A program made the translations under genes and the position numbers. The notes under the pieces were generated by a model. That model made no database searches. It was not told the DNA's origin and was given only the letters and a program-made list of their open reading frames with translations. Positions 17,453-25,735 of a stretch of DNA of 64,000 nt are shown piece by piece. Every line of letters begins with the position of its first letter. Position 1 is the first letter of the stretch. This stretch comes from JBGTFE01 sp036403235 (GTDB lineage: Bacteria > Acidobacteriota > Blastocatellia > Pyrinomonadales > Pyrinomonadaceae). Location: NCBI GenBank assembly GCA_036403235.1, contig DASWRI010000053.1, positions 13,505-77,504 of the forward strand. The letters are read 5' to 3'.

Positions 17453-18370
17453 ATGACAAGATTTGAATTTCAAGTTGAACAATCGGCGAATAAAACGCGT
17501 CTCGAAGATTACTTGTGCGAAAAATTTCCGAATTTGAGCAAAATGTATCTGCGCGAGCTCGTCAAGCATGAAAAATGCGAAGTTAACGGCATCTCCGAAA
17601 ATCGCGGCTTTCGTCTGAGAAAAAGCGATTTTGTCGAAGTCGAAGTCGATTTGCAGAGAGAAGCGGCGATGCAGCCCGAAGCGATTCCGCTCGAAATTCT
17701 TTTCGAAGACGCGGAAATTTTAATCGTCAACAAACCCGCCGGAATGCTCGTCCACCCGACGCATCGCGACAAAAACGGAACGCTTCTAAACGCGCTTTCT
17801 TATTATTTAAATGCGGAGCGCGGAATGCAAAATGCGGAATTAAATGCCGAAAACCAAAATCCGCGTTCCGCATTCGTCCGTCCCGGCCTCGTTCATCGTC
17901 TCGACAAAAAAACTTCGGGCCTAATGATAATTTCAAAATCGCCGCGCGCGCATCGCATTCTGGCCGAGCATTTTCGGCGCAAGCTAATCGAAAAAAAATA
18001 TCTCGCGCTGGTCGAAGGCGTCATCGCAGAAGACTCCGGCACAATTTCTGCGCCGATTGGACGTTTCGCCGAGATAAAACACTGGGACGTGAAAGAGGAC
18101 GGAAAACACTCGGAAACAAGATTTGGAGTAAAAAAAAGGTTTGCCGAGACGACGCTTCTGGAGCTCGAACCCGTCACCGGCCGGACAAATCAGCTGCGGA
18201 TTCACTGCGCGCATATCAATCATCCGATTGTCGGTGATACGGTGCGCGGGGGGCGCGAATTTTTTCGTCTCTGCCTGCACGCCTTCAGGCTTTCGTTTCG
18301 TCATCCGGCGAGCGGCGCGCGGCTCGAATTTGAAACGGAAGCTTCGGGCGAAAAAATATTTGGATTATAA
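17453..18370 (+). CDS. rluD: RluA/RluD-family pseudouridine synthase
   Basis: 305 residues: an N-terminal S4 RNA-binding domain (about 14-65; LREYL-type KMYLRELVKHEKCEVNG) followed by the RluA-type catalytic domain with HRLDKKTSG, whose Asp (about 151) is the nucleophile, and GRTNQLRIH. It isomerises uridine in rRNA; the exact target (RluD, RluA or RluC type) is inferred only from domain order. Residues 120-141 are extra compared with relatives and are encoded by a hairpin of 7-base units (17810-17874), placed just before the conserved RPGLVHRLD strand. No strong ribosome-binding site precedes ATG 17453; the upstream bases are themselves heptamer-like (CAACTGACAACGGGCGACGGG). Confidence 0.85.
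   Translation: MTRFEFQVEQSANKTRLEDYLCEKFPNLSKMYLRELVKHEKCEVNGISENRGFRLRKSDFVEVEVDLQREAAMQPEAIPLEILFEDAEILIVNKPAGMLVHPTHRDKNGTLLNALSYYLNAERGMQNAELNAENQNPRSAFVRPGLVHRLDKKTSGLMIISKSPRAHRILAEHFRRKLIEKKYLALVEGVIAEDSGTISAPIGRFAEIKHWDVKEDGKHSETRFGVKKRFAETTLLELEPVTGRTNQLRIHCAHINHPIVGDTVRGGREFFRLCLHAFRLSFRHPASGARLEFETEASGEKIFGL
17810..17874. repeat. Heptamer hairpin inserted in frame in rluD-type gene
   Basis: Units AATGCGG, AGCGCGG, AATGCAA, AATGCGG run head to tail, and the left arm (17810-17826) is complementary to 17858-17874 at 15 of 17 positions. The element reads through as 22 residues without a stop. Confidence 0.75.
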
Positions 18371-18371
18371 G

Positions 18372-18471
18372 GAATTTTCACCGCCGAGGCGCGGAGTTTG
18401 CGCTGAGAAACGCCGAGAAAAAATCTCTGCGTCAATCTGCGCTCGCCCCGGCGTCCCAGCGGCGAAAATTC
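18372..18471. repeat. Degenerate inverted repeat in convergent gap
   Basis: GAATTTTCaCCGCcG (18372-18386) pairs with 18457-18471. The interior (GGCGCGGAGTTTGCG, then GCCGAGAAAAAATCTCTGCG) looks like a diverged CACAGAG-type element. It lies between the stops of the rluD-type gene and the M29-type gene. Confidence 0.5.
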
Positions 18472-18477
18472 TTTCGT

Positions 18478-19740
18478 CTAAAGTTTAAGCGTTCCGTTTT
18501 CGATAACGACTTTGCCGTCGATTTTTACGGTCGCTCCGGCGAGATGACCGCCCGCCGCGCCCGTCGAATTGTTTGTGCCGCCGGCCCAGACATTGTTGCC
18601 TGTGCCGAGCGAAACCATTCCGGCGGAAACCCAGTTGCCGAATTTTGTGCTCGGCGAAAGGACGTAATTCGGATTTATTCCGAGGTCGAGATAGCTCAAA
18701 ATTTCCTTTCCTTCGCCGCGCGCGTCGTAGTCGGCCTTCAACGCGGCAAATCCCTCGCCTTCGCCGGTCATCGACGTCAGCTTTCCGTTTTCAAAATTAA
18801 GCGTTATGTTATGGACTTCCTTGCCGTTGAAGAAATCTTTTTCGATGACAAATTTTCCCGTTCCAGAATTTGCCGCCGGAATGACGGCCGCTTCGCCCGC
18901 CGGAAGATAAACGTCGAAATTTCCTTTCGCCACATCGTCGGCCGAGATGATTCCGTCGCTGATATAAGCGGGTTTGCTTTCGATATTAAATTTTATATTT
19001 GTTCCGTTCGGATGCGTGATTTCAACTTCTTTGCCGGCGAAAGCGGTTCTGGCTTTTTCTCCGGTCGCCTGCAAACTCGTGTAATCGATGTTGACGCCTT
19101 CCCAGAATAATTTGGCGAACGCGTCCGGCGCCATCTCAAAGCGTTTGGCGCGCCATTCAGTCGGATAAAGCTCGTTGCCGACGTTGACGTTGCGAATTTT
19201 GTTTTTGATAAATTCGTCGCCGACCGGGACGCTCGCTTTGCTGCGCGCCGCCAGTCTGGCGGGCGGCACGTCGGCCAGCAAGCCTTCGGTTTCGCTGCTG
19301 TCGACGCTTATCGTCACGTTGAAAGCTTTCGCCAGCGCGATGCCGAGCTTCGGTTCTTTCGAATCGTATTTTTCGGGAACTTCGGCGTATGAACGTTTCG
19401 TCATGTTCTCGCTGTTTATTTCGAGCATCGCGTTGCCGCCCGCCTTTTCGACTTCGATGACAAGATTTTCGAGCAACTCCATATCGCGCGCGCTTCCGCT
19501 GATTAAAACGTTTTCGTTTTCCTTGACTCCGGCGCTTTGCGTTACGATTCGCTCGGCCAGTTTTTTCAAATCCGTCGGCGCGGCTTTGCTCGTCGAGCTC
19601 GTCGCGTTCGTATTTGCCTTATTTGTGTTTGCATTGTTCGCATTCGCGGGAGCGTTTGAATTATTCGAAGTCGTTACCGGCTGGCAGGCTGCAAAAACGG
19701 CAATGCCAAACGCGAGAACGGCTATAAGTTTCCAATTCAT
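18478..19740 (-). CDS. M29-type aminopeptidase-like lipoprotein
   Basis: 420 residues. The N-terminus has a lipoprotein signal (FGIAVFAAC, Cys about 19), then an Asn/Thr/Ala-rich linker to about residue 52. The rest resembles the thermophilic M29 aminopeptidase family: LPAGEAAVIPA and GEGEGF carry the expected Glu residues, followed by LDLGINPNYV and a Gly/His-rich GAAGGHLAGA close to the C-terminus. It probably trims N-terminal residues from peptides at the membrane; metal ligands were not all assigned. AGGAG precedes ATG 19740. Convergent with the rluD-type gene. Confidence 0.75.
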   Translation of the reverse strand: MNWKLIAVLAFGIAVFAACQPVTTSNNSNAPANANNANTNKANTNATSSTSKAAPTDLKKLAERIVTQSAGVKENENVLISGSARDMELLENLVIEVEKAGGNAMLEINSENMTKRSYAEVPEKYDSKEPKLGIALAKAFNVTISVDSSETEGLLADVPPARLAARSKASVPVGDEFIKNKIRNVNVGNELYPTEWRAKRFEMAPDAFAKLFWEGVNIDYTSLQATGEKARTAFAGKEVEITHPNGTNIKFNIESKPAYISDGIISADDVAKGNFDVYLPAGEAAVIPAANSGTGKFVIEKDFFNGKEVHNITLNFENGKLTSMTGEGEGFAALKADYDARGEGKEILSYLDLGINPNYVLSPSTKFGNWVSAGMVSLGTGNNVWAGGTNNSTGAAGGHLAGATVKIDGKVVIENGTLKL

Positions 19741-19845
19741 AGCAGAATCTCCTCTAGGTCTCAGGTTGAAATTTGAAAAGCAATATACTTTTAGTTCAAT
19801 TTGGGTTGTAAGTCAATGAAAACCAAGGCAGGAAAATAAATTTAT

Positions 19846-20061
19846 TTAAATTGCGGCGGCGAGTTTTTCCAGACATTTGCGGCACAGACAGTTTTTGAAT
19901 TTCGATTTCAGCGCGTCCCTTATCTCGTCCGTCAGATTGATTTCCGTACACCAGCAGCCTTTGACGGCTGCGCCGCAGGCGAATTGCTCGCCGCACGACT
20001 CGCAAACGGCGGGCTCTTTGTATTTCGCAGAGATAAAACCGGGAGCACGTTTTGATTTCAT
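19846..20061 (-). CDS. Cysteine-rich CWC-type protein
   Basis: A 71-residue protein with the pattern CESCGEQFACG, then GCWC, then CLCRKCLEKL, matching the small cysteine-rich CWC family. The four Cys pairs suggest metal binding. Function of the family is unknown. No ribosome-binding site is obvious before ATG 20061; a start at a later Met is not available. Confidence 0.7.
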   Translation of the reverse strand: MKSKRAPGFISAKYKEPAVCESCGEQFACGAAVKGCWCTEINLTDEIRDALKSKFKNCLCRKCLEKLAAAI

Positions 20062-20185
20062 ATTTACGAACTATTTTATAATTCAACTTTTCAATTTTGC
20101 AATAAACTCTATCGGCAAAAAAAGAAGCCGTTTTGAAATGAATCCATAACGACTTTCTTTTTTCGGGGAGATGAATTTGTCTTCG

Positions 20186-21022
20186 CTATTTGATTTCGAT
20201 TTTTACGACGGCTTCGGCGCCCGAGCCGCTGATGTCCTGAACTTGAACGATAAATTCGCCGTTGTCGTTTAATACGGCGAGAAAGCCGCGCGCGGTTTCG
20301 TTGACGTCGGCCGCGCCTCTGACGAGCTTGACGGCGACGTTTTTGGCGTCGGTCGAGATAGTCAAAGTCTGCCCGACGCGTCCCGATACGACGTAACGTT
20401 TAAATTTTCCGCTCGGAATGCTGACGTTCAAATTGACGGAATTTTTGTCTTTTTCGAACGTCACCGGAGTCGACGGGTAAAGGTCGCGTTTTGCGGGAAC
20501 GCCGACTTCGACTAACTCTCTGCCGTTCCATTTGTAGTTGGTCGTCACGATAAATTCGGGACAGCAGGCGTAGCCGGTTTCATCGACGGCGTATCTTTCC
20601 AAAACGAACATTCCTTTTTCGACTTTCGCCGACCGGAGGCCGCCCTGCGCGCGGTCGCCGCCCTGAATGCGAGCCAGCAGCACGGGTTTGTCGTTTTTCA
20701 TCGTATAGACAAAACCTTCGGACGTGTAGCCTTCGCCGCCGAGATTGCAATACGTCAAAGCAAACGCCTCGTCTTTCCCGTCGCCGTTAAAATCGCCGTA
20801 GCTGAGCGCAAAAACTTTGAAATAGAGGCGGCTGACGTCGTCGCCGGTTTGTTTTTCTTCCAGAAATTCGCTGTTTTTAACGGTGATGTCGCGCGTGTCT
20901 TCGGCGGCGCAGTAAGGCTTGTAGGTGAAATTGTTGAAATCAACCTGACGGATGCTGCTTTGAGCGTAAGCCAGAAAGTTAAAAGTTAGCAGAAATAGAC
21001 TCGTTAAGATAACTTTTTTCAT
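20186..21022 (-). CDS. Exported protein with one FG-GAP-like calcium loop
   Basis: A 278-residue protein with a Sec signal (LTSLFLLTFNFLAYAQ). YGDFNGDGKDEAFALTY (about 75-91) is a single FG-GAP-like Ca2+ loop. CNLGG and ACCPEF contain cysteines that could form disulfides. The last 80 residues look like a beta-sandwich (GRVGQTLTISTDAK). No named family is recognised. It lies between the CWC gene and pyrC, all on the minus strand, with gaps over 100 bases. Confidence 0.7.
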   Translation of the reverse strand: MKKVILTSLFLLTFNFLAYAQSSIRQVDFNNFTYKPYCAAEDTRDITVKNSEFLEEKQTGDDVSRLYFKVFALSYGDFNGDGKDEAFALTYCNLGGEGYTSEGFVYTMKNDKPVLLARIQGGDRAQGGLRSAKVEKGMFVLERYAVDETGYACCPEFIVTTNYKWNGRELVEVGVPAKRDLYPSTPVTFEKDKNSVNLNVSIPSGKFKRYVVSGRVGQTLTISTDAKNVAVKLVRGAADVNETARGFLAVLNDNGEFIVQVQDISGSGAEAVVKIEIK

Positions 21023-21144
21023 AAATCCCGTGTTCGGTTTGTAAAATTATAACGAAAATGAGACGTAATGAAAATTATCTTTTGCGCGAAAAATTCAAAA
21101 AATTGACGATAAAAAACAAATTCAAACGTGTGTGTTCGCAAAAA

Positions 21145-22428
21145 CTATCTTCGAAAGACAATCTTTCCGCCGACAATCGTCGCGACCGCCGCGCCCGTAA
21201 AATGCCAGTTATCAAACGGCGTGTTGCGCGATTTCGATTTTGAATCGGAATTTTTATACGTCCATTCGAGCTGCGGGTCGAGAATCGTCACGTCGGCAAC
21301 CGAACCAGGCTTTAGCGTTCCTCGATTTTTCAAACGGAAAATTTTTGCCGGATTGGCGGAGCAAAGCTCGACCAGACGAGCCAAATCGATGATTCCCTTA
21401 TGAACGAGTTCTTTAAAAGCGAGGCCGATGGCCGTTTCCAGGCCGGTGATGCCAAACGGCGCGCTGTCGTATTCGAGCGCTTTTTCGTCGGCGTGATGCG
21501 GCGCGTGGTCGGTTGCGATGGCATCAATCGTGCCGTCTTTGATTGCTTCGAGAATCGCTTCGAGATGTTCTTCGCTTCGCAGCGGCGGCGACATTTTCGT
21601 GTTCGTGTCGTAGCCTTCGACGGCCGCGTCGGTCAGAGTAAAATGATGCGGCGCGACTTCGCAGGTGACGTTTATGCCTTCCGCTTTGGCGAGGCGAATG
21701 GCTTGCAGAGCGTTTCTGGTCGAAATATGCGCGATGTGAATGTGCGCGCCGGTTTCCTTGGCCAGAATAATGTCGCGCACGGCGTCGATTTCTTCGGCGA
21801 GCGCGGGCATTCCTTTTAAGCCGAGCAGAAGCGAAAGTTTTCCTTCGTGCATGACGCTGCCCGAAGATAGAGATTTGTCTTCGCAATGGTCGACGACGGG
21901 CAAATCGAAATCTCTCGCATACTGCATCGCGCGGCGCATCATTCCGGCGTTCGGAACGGGACGGCCGTCGTCGGAGACGGCAACCGCGCCCGCCGCTTTC
22001 ATCTCGCCCATTTCGGCCAATTCCGCCCCGCTCGATTCCTTTGTAATCGCGCCGACCGGAAAGACGTTAGCCAGCCCGGCGCGTTCCGACTGCTCAATCA
22101 TATAGCGCGTAATGGCCGCGTTGTCGTTTATCGGATTCGTATTCGGCATCGGGCAGACGCTCGTCCAGCCGCCTGCCACCGCCGCGGCCGCGCCCGACGC
22201 AATCGTTTCCTTATGCTCCTGTCCCGGCTCGCGCAAATGAACGTGCAAATCGATAAACCCGGGCGCGACAATCAAACCGGCAGCGTCAAAAAGTTCCGCG
22301 TCTTCGGGCGCAGATTCGTTTTGAGCGAGCCAGGCGATAACCCGCCCGCCTTCGATTAAAAGATTTTTTCCGCTGTTTTGATTTTCCGAAGGGTCAATCA
22401 AATGACCGTTTTTGATTAAAAGTTTCAT
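21145..22428 (-). CDS. pyrC: Dihydroorotase (class I)
   Basis: 427 residues. It interconverts carbamoyl-aspartate and dihydroorotate in pyrimidine synthesis. The metal site HVHLREPG (His 62 and 64), VVDHCED, HIAHIS and the catalytic IATDHAPHH are all present, with the C-terminal amidohydrolase strand (PGSVADVTILDP). Length fits the Bacillus-type (class I) enzyme rather than the shorter E. coli type. It is on the same strand as pyrB and pyrR but separated from pyrB by a membrane-protein gene. Confidence 0.93.
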   Translation of the reverse strand: MKLLIKNGHLIDPSENQNSGKNLLIEGGRVIAWLAQNESAPEDAELFDAAGLIVAPGFIDLHVHLREPGQEHKETIASGAAAAVAGGWTSVCPMPNTNPINDNAAITRYMIEQSERAGLANVFPVGAITKESSGAELAEMGEMKAAGAVAVSDDGRPVPNAGMMRRAMQYARDFDLPVVDHCEDKSLSSGSVMHEGKLSLLLGLKGMPALAEEIDAVRDIILAKETGAHIHIAHISTRNALQAIRLAKAEGINVTCEVAPHHFTLTDAAVEGYDTNTKMSPPLRSEEHLEAILEAIKDGTIDAIATDHAPHHADEKALEYDSAPFGITGLETAIGLAFKELVHKGIIDLARLVELCSANPAKIFRLKNRGTLKPGSVADVTILDPQLEWTYKNSDSKSKSRNTPFDNWHFTGAAVATIVGGKIVFRR

Positions 22429-22538
22429 CCAATTAAAGATTGTAAATATAAGCGACGTTACTGCCTTTGTTTTTGAGGCAGAGTTTCTTCATCCGGTTTA
22501 TTTTATCAATATCTTTGCGTGTCTTCCTCGTCGCCGTT

Positions 22539-23474
22539 CTACTTTTCTTTTATTAGATTGAGTTCGAGCGCCGACAGTTTTTGCTGTATTTCATCGTCTA
22601 TTTCCATGTTTGTGATAATCGGCGTGAATTCGGTCGATTTGCCTGTTCCGAAATGATAATGAAATGTGCTGCCGCCGCCGGGCGTGTACCTGCCGAAGTG
22701 CCATTTGCCCTTTGTTCCGGGCTTGATGCTGGCGCGTTCGATACACACATACCGGCTGGCGAGACACGGGCATTGCGATACGCGAACCAGCGCGTATGAG
22801 TCCGATACCTGATTGCGCCGACCGAGCGTTGCCAAACCCTCGAGGCGTCCCCGCATCAATTGTTCCGCCGCCGAATCGATTCCTTTGTCATTCATCTCAA
22901 ACGAGGAGACTTCTTTCGTCCATTCGCCGCATCTTTCGCAGAAAGGTATTTCCGAATCGAGTTCTCCCGTAAAGTAAACAATGAACAGATACAGCGTTAC
23001 CGCCTCAAGCGACCACCAGAACCAGCTTGACCAGCCCCTGTATGCCGCAAGCTCGACGACGGCGCGCACAAGCCCGAGCGGCGACCTTGTCCAGGACGTG
23101 AAAATGCTGGTGAAGCTGTCGGCGTTCCCGCAATTAAGATATATCTGCCACGAAGCGTAAAACCCGAGCGCACCGACAAGCAGAGCAATCGGCTTCCGAA
23201 GCCGCCGCATTCTCACTTTTCCGAGACGGCAAATCAACTGCGCCGTCGCTGCCAGACCGAGCGCGAAAAGCGGCGGCAGCCAGAACAGCCAGCCTCGCTC
23301 CTCCATCACCTCTCCTATCAGATATTCAAAAAACGCGTAAATCGCACCAAGCACCGCCGCACCGGCTACGCCCAGAAACGGCAACCAGAAAAACAAACCC
23401 GCTCCGACACGTTCGGCGGCTTGGTAATACCGTGGCGCTCCGGGAGAATGAGTTTCGGCAGAAATCGCGTCCAT
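22539..23474 (-). CDS. Multi-pass membrane protein of unknown function
   Basis: 311 residues from ATG 23474 (MDAISAETH), chosen because the longer frame adds an unlikely leader. Four hydrophobic segments fall at about residues 25-48, 65-85, 95-112 and 150-170. A soluble C-terminal part follows with CERCGEWTKEV, a lone zinc-knuckle-like pair, and further Cys in SQCPCLASRYVC. I do not recognise it. It interrupts the pyr gene series, and gaps of about 110-156 bases on both sides argue that it may have its own transcript. Confidence 0.7.
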   Translation of the reverse strand: MDAISAETHSPGAPRYYQAAERVGAGLFFWLPFLGVAGAAVLGAIYAFFEYLIGEVMEERGWLFWLPPLFALGLAATAQLICRLGKVRMRRLRKPIALLVGALGFYASWQIYLNCGNADSFTSIFTSWTRSPLGLVRAVVELAAYRGWSSWFWWSLEAVTLYLFIVYFTGELDSEIPFCERCGEWTKEVSSFEMNDKGIDSAAEQLMRGRLEGLATLGRRNQVSDSYALVRVSQCPCLASRYVCIERASIKPGTKGKWHFGRYTPGGGSTFHYHFGTGKSTEFTPIITNMEIDDEIQQKLSALELNLIKEK

Positions 23475-23630
23475 ATTTTGTGTGATTGTATCACGATACT
23501 GACGACCTTTTAGTGCAAATATCATAATTGAAAACACTTCGGCGCAAAGCCGCGTCTTTCTATTTTAAAGATTTGCGTTGATTAAAAGTTTGCTCGATAA
23601 GTTGAAAAAATAGATACGGTTAAATGCTTA

Positions 23631-24575
23631 TTAGCTCGCAGCCGTTCCGCCCGTTGCCAGATACAAAACCGCCATCCGCACCGCAACGCCGTATTTTACC
23701 TGGTCTAAAATCAAGCTCCGCGAGCTGTCCGCGACGTCCGAAGAAATCTCGATGCCGCGATTCATCGGGCCCGGGTGAAGCACGATGGCGTCAGGACGCG
23801 CGAGATTCAGGCGTTCCTGCGTCAGGCCGAAATGAACGGCGTATTCGCGCAAAGTCGGGAAAAAAGCCGAATCCTGCCGCTCGCGCTGAATCCGCAAAAT
23901 CATCACCACGTCAGCGCCTTCGATGGATTCCTCGACGGTTTTTGAAACGAACAGATTTTTCTCGACCAGATGCGCAAAATCGTCCGGCACGAGCGGTTTC
24001 GGCCCGGCGACGCGAATCTGCGCGCCGAGCTTTGTCAAAAGGTGTATATTCGAACGCGCGACGCGGCTGTGCAGAATGTCGCCGATAATCGCGACGTTCA
24101 GGCCTTCGATTTTCTTTTTGTGTTCGCGAATCGTCATCGCGTCGAGAAGCGCCTGCGTCGGATGTTCATTTGCGCCGTCTCCGGCGTTAACGACCGCCGC
24201 GCGGCTCACCTTTGCGAGCTGGTGCGGAACGCCCGCGCTCGAGTGGCGAACGACGATGCAGTCGGGCTGCATCGCGTCGAGATTCAAAGCCGTGTCGATT
24301 AAAGTTTCGCCTTTTGAAAGACTCGAAGAAGCGACGCTGATGTTGACCGCGTCGGCCGAGAGACGTTTGGCGGCAAGCTCAAAACTGGTGCGCGTGCGCG
24401 TCGAAGATTCGAAAAAAAGATTGATGACGGTTTTTCCTCTGAGTGTCGGGACTTTTTTGATTTCGCGATTGGAAATCTCGCGAAAATTTTCGGCGGTGTC
24501 CAATATTCCGACGATTTCGGCGGCGGAAAGATTCCGGATTCCGAGTAAATCCCTGCGGCGAAAAGGTTTGTCCAT
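23631..24575 (-). CDS. pyrB: Aspartate carbamoyltransferase catalytic subunit
   Basis: 314 residues from ATG 24575 (MDKPFRRRDLLG), where homologues begin. FFESSTRTRTSFE (54-66) is the carbamoyl-phosphate loop, HPTQALLDA and LHPGPMNRG are further active-site motifs. It condenses carbamoyl phosphate with aspartate, the committed step of pyrimidine synthesis. No pyrI is seen. Follows pyrR and a small exported-protein gene on the same strand; 29 bases separate it from the latter. Confidence 0.94.
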   Translation of the reverse strand: MDKPFRRRDLLGIRNLSAAEIVGILDTAENFREISNREIKKVPTLRGKTVINLFFESSTRTRTSFELAAKRLSADAVNISVASSSLSKGETLIDTALNLDAMQPDCIVVRHSSAGVPHQLAKVSRAAVVNAGDGANEHPTQALLDAMTIREHKKKIEGLNVAIIGDILHSRVARSNIHLLTKLGAQIRVAGPKPLVPDDFAHLVEKNLFVSKTVEESIEGADVVMILRIQRERQDSAFFPTLREYAVHFGLTQERLNLARPDAIVLHPGPMNRGIEISSDVADSSRSLILDQVKYGVAVRMAVLYLATGGTAAS

Positions 24576-24604
24576 TTTTTTTACATAATAAAAAAGGCGA
24601 TTAA

Positions 24605-25051
24605 TCAATCGCCCGCTTCATAGGAAAATTTTACGTTGGCGGAAGCAATTTTTTTCTTGCCCCGATATTTCGTCAGAGTACCTTTCAGCAAAACTTCGCC
24701 GTTCGGCTGAAGCTCGGGAAAATCGCCGAGTTTGGTAAAAGCTCCGACAAATTTATAACTGATGTTGCCGACGCTTTTGGTTGAAAACGTTAAATTTTTT
24801 CCGCTCAGGCTCGGTTTCATCAATTTATAATCAATAGCTCTTTTGCTTTTCATTCGAATCAAGCCGTAAAACTTTGGATTCTGCTGTTCGCCGTAATCGC
24901 CGCCGAGATGAATCTCGGAAATGTCGGCAAAATCCTTTGTCGGTTTGACGATTGAATAATAGCCGAAAATATCAACTTTATCCTGAGCCAGCGCCGGAAG
25001 CGCGAAAGCACACAAAAAAATCGCAAAAAATAAAATTCGGAATTTTTTCAT
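24605..25051 (-). CDS. Exported protein of unknown function
   Basis: A 148-residue protein with a Sec signal (ILFFAIFLCAFALPALAQ) and a beta-rich mature domain (DIFGYYSIVKPTKDFADI, then KFYGLIRMKSKRAI). No family recognised. It starts 14 bases after the pyrR stop and ends 29 bases before pyrB, so it is very probably cotranscribed with pyrimidine genes although nothing in it suggests a part in that pathway. Confidence 0.7.
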   Translation of the reverse strand: MKKFRILFFAIFLCAFALPALAQDKVDIFGYYSIVKPTKDFADISEIHLGGDYGEQQNPKFYGLIRMKSKRAIDYKLMKPSLSGKNLTFSTKSVGNISYKFVGAFTKLGDFPELQPNGEVLLKGTLTKYRGKKKIASANVKFSYEAGD

Positions 25052-25065
25052 CTAAAAATCTCCAT

Positions 25066-25635
25066 TTATTCAGCCGGGCGCTCAAAAATCCCGACGGCTT
25101 CGGCGTCATCGTATTCTTTGAGCATTACCTTGATAATCTCGGTCTGCTTGGTCGGAACTAATTTGCCGACAAAATCCGCCTGAATCGGCAGCTCGCGATG
25201 CTCGCGCCCGCGGTCGATTAAAACGGCGAGCTGAACCCGGCGCGGGCGGCCGAAATCCATCAACTGGTCGAGCGCGGCGCGAATCGTCCGGCCGGTGTAA
25301 AGCACGTCATCGACGAGAACGATGTTTTTGTCTTCGATGTCGGCGTCGAGCTCGGTTCGGTTGACAATCGGACTGGCGCCGACGGTCGATAAATCGTCGC
25401 GATAAAGCGTGATGTCGATGATGCCGTAAAGCGGTTTTTCGCCTTCCAATTCCTCGATTTTTTTGACGATTCTTTCCGCCAGAGGCACGCCGCGCCGGCG
25501 AATCCCGACGATATACAAATTTTTCGCGCCCTGATTTTCCTCGACAATCTCCGAGGCCAATCTCGACAAAGCGCGTTTCATCCGCGCGCTGTCCATAATT
25601 CGCGATTTTTCGACTAAATTAAATTCATCTGCCAT
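25066..25635 (-). CDS. pyrR: PyrR bifunctional regulator / uracil phosphoribosyltransferase
   Basis: 189 residues from ATG 25635; the longer frame adds residues not found in the family. IVLVDDVLYTGRT (about 105-117) is the PRPP-binding motif, and the N-terminal ALSRLASEIVEEN and GIRRRGVPLAERI are typical of PyrR. In Gram-positive bacteria PyrR binds pyr mRNA leaders; here it should at least have uracil phosphoribosyltransferase activity. No anti-terminator leader could be made out in its short upstream region. Divergent from pyrD. Confidence 0.9.
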   Translation of the reverse strand: MADEFNLVEKSRIMDSARMKRALSRLASEIVEENQGAKNLYIVGIRRRGVPLAERIVKKIEELEGEKPLYGIIDITLYRDDLSTVGASPIVNRTELDADIEDKNIVLVDDVLYTGRTIRAALDQLMDFGRPRRVQLAVLIDRGREHRELPIQADFVGKLVPTKQTEIIKVMLKEYDDAEAVGIFERPAE

Positions 25636-25662
25636 TCTGAGTGCAAATCGTAACACTGCGGA

Positions 25663-25697
25663 GTTCAAAGTTCAAAGTTTAATGCTCAAAGTTTTCA
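25663..25697. repeat. Heptamer repeat tract in pyrR-pyrD gap
   Basis: Units GTTCAAA, GTTCAAA, GTTTAAT, GCTCAAA, GTTTTCA run head to tail between the divergent pyrR and pyrD genes. A further 7-base-like series (CATTTTTAATTTATCATTTAACATTTA) reaches toward the pyrD start. Confidence 0.6.
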
Positions 25698-25735
25698 CAT
25701 TTTTAATTTATCATTTAACATTTACCGGACAAGCA

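Noticed and set aside
25682..25735. Upstream start for pyrD
   Set aside because: The extra residues are encoded by a heptamer repeat tract and are absent from the family's usual N-terminus.
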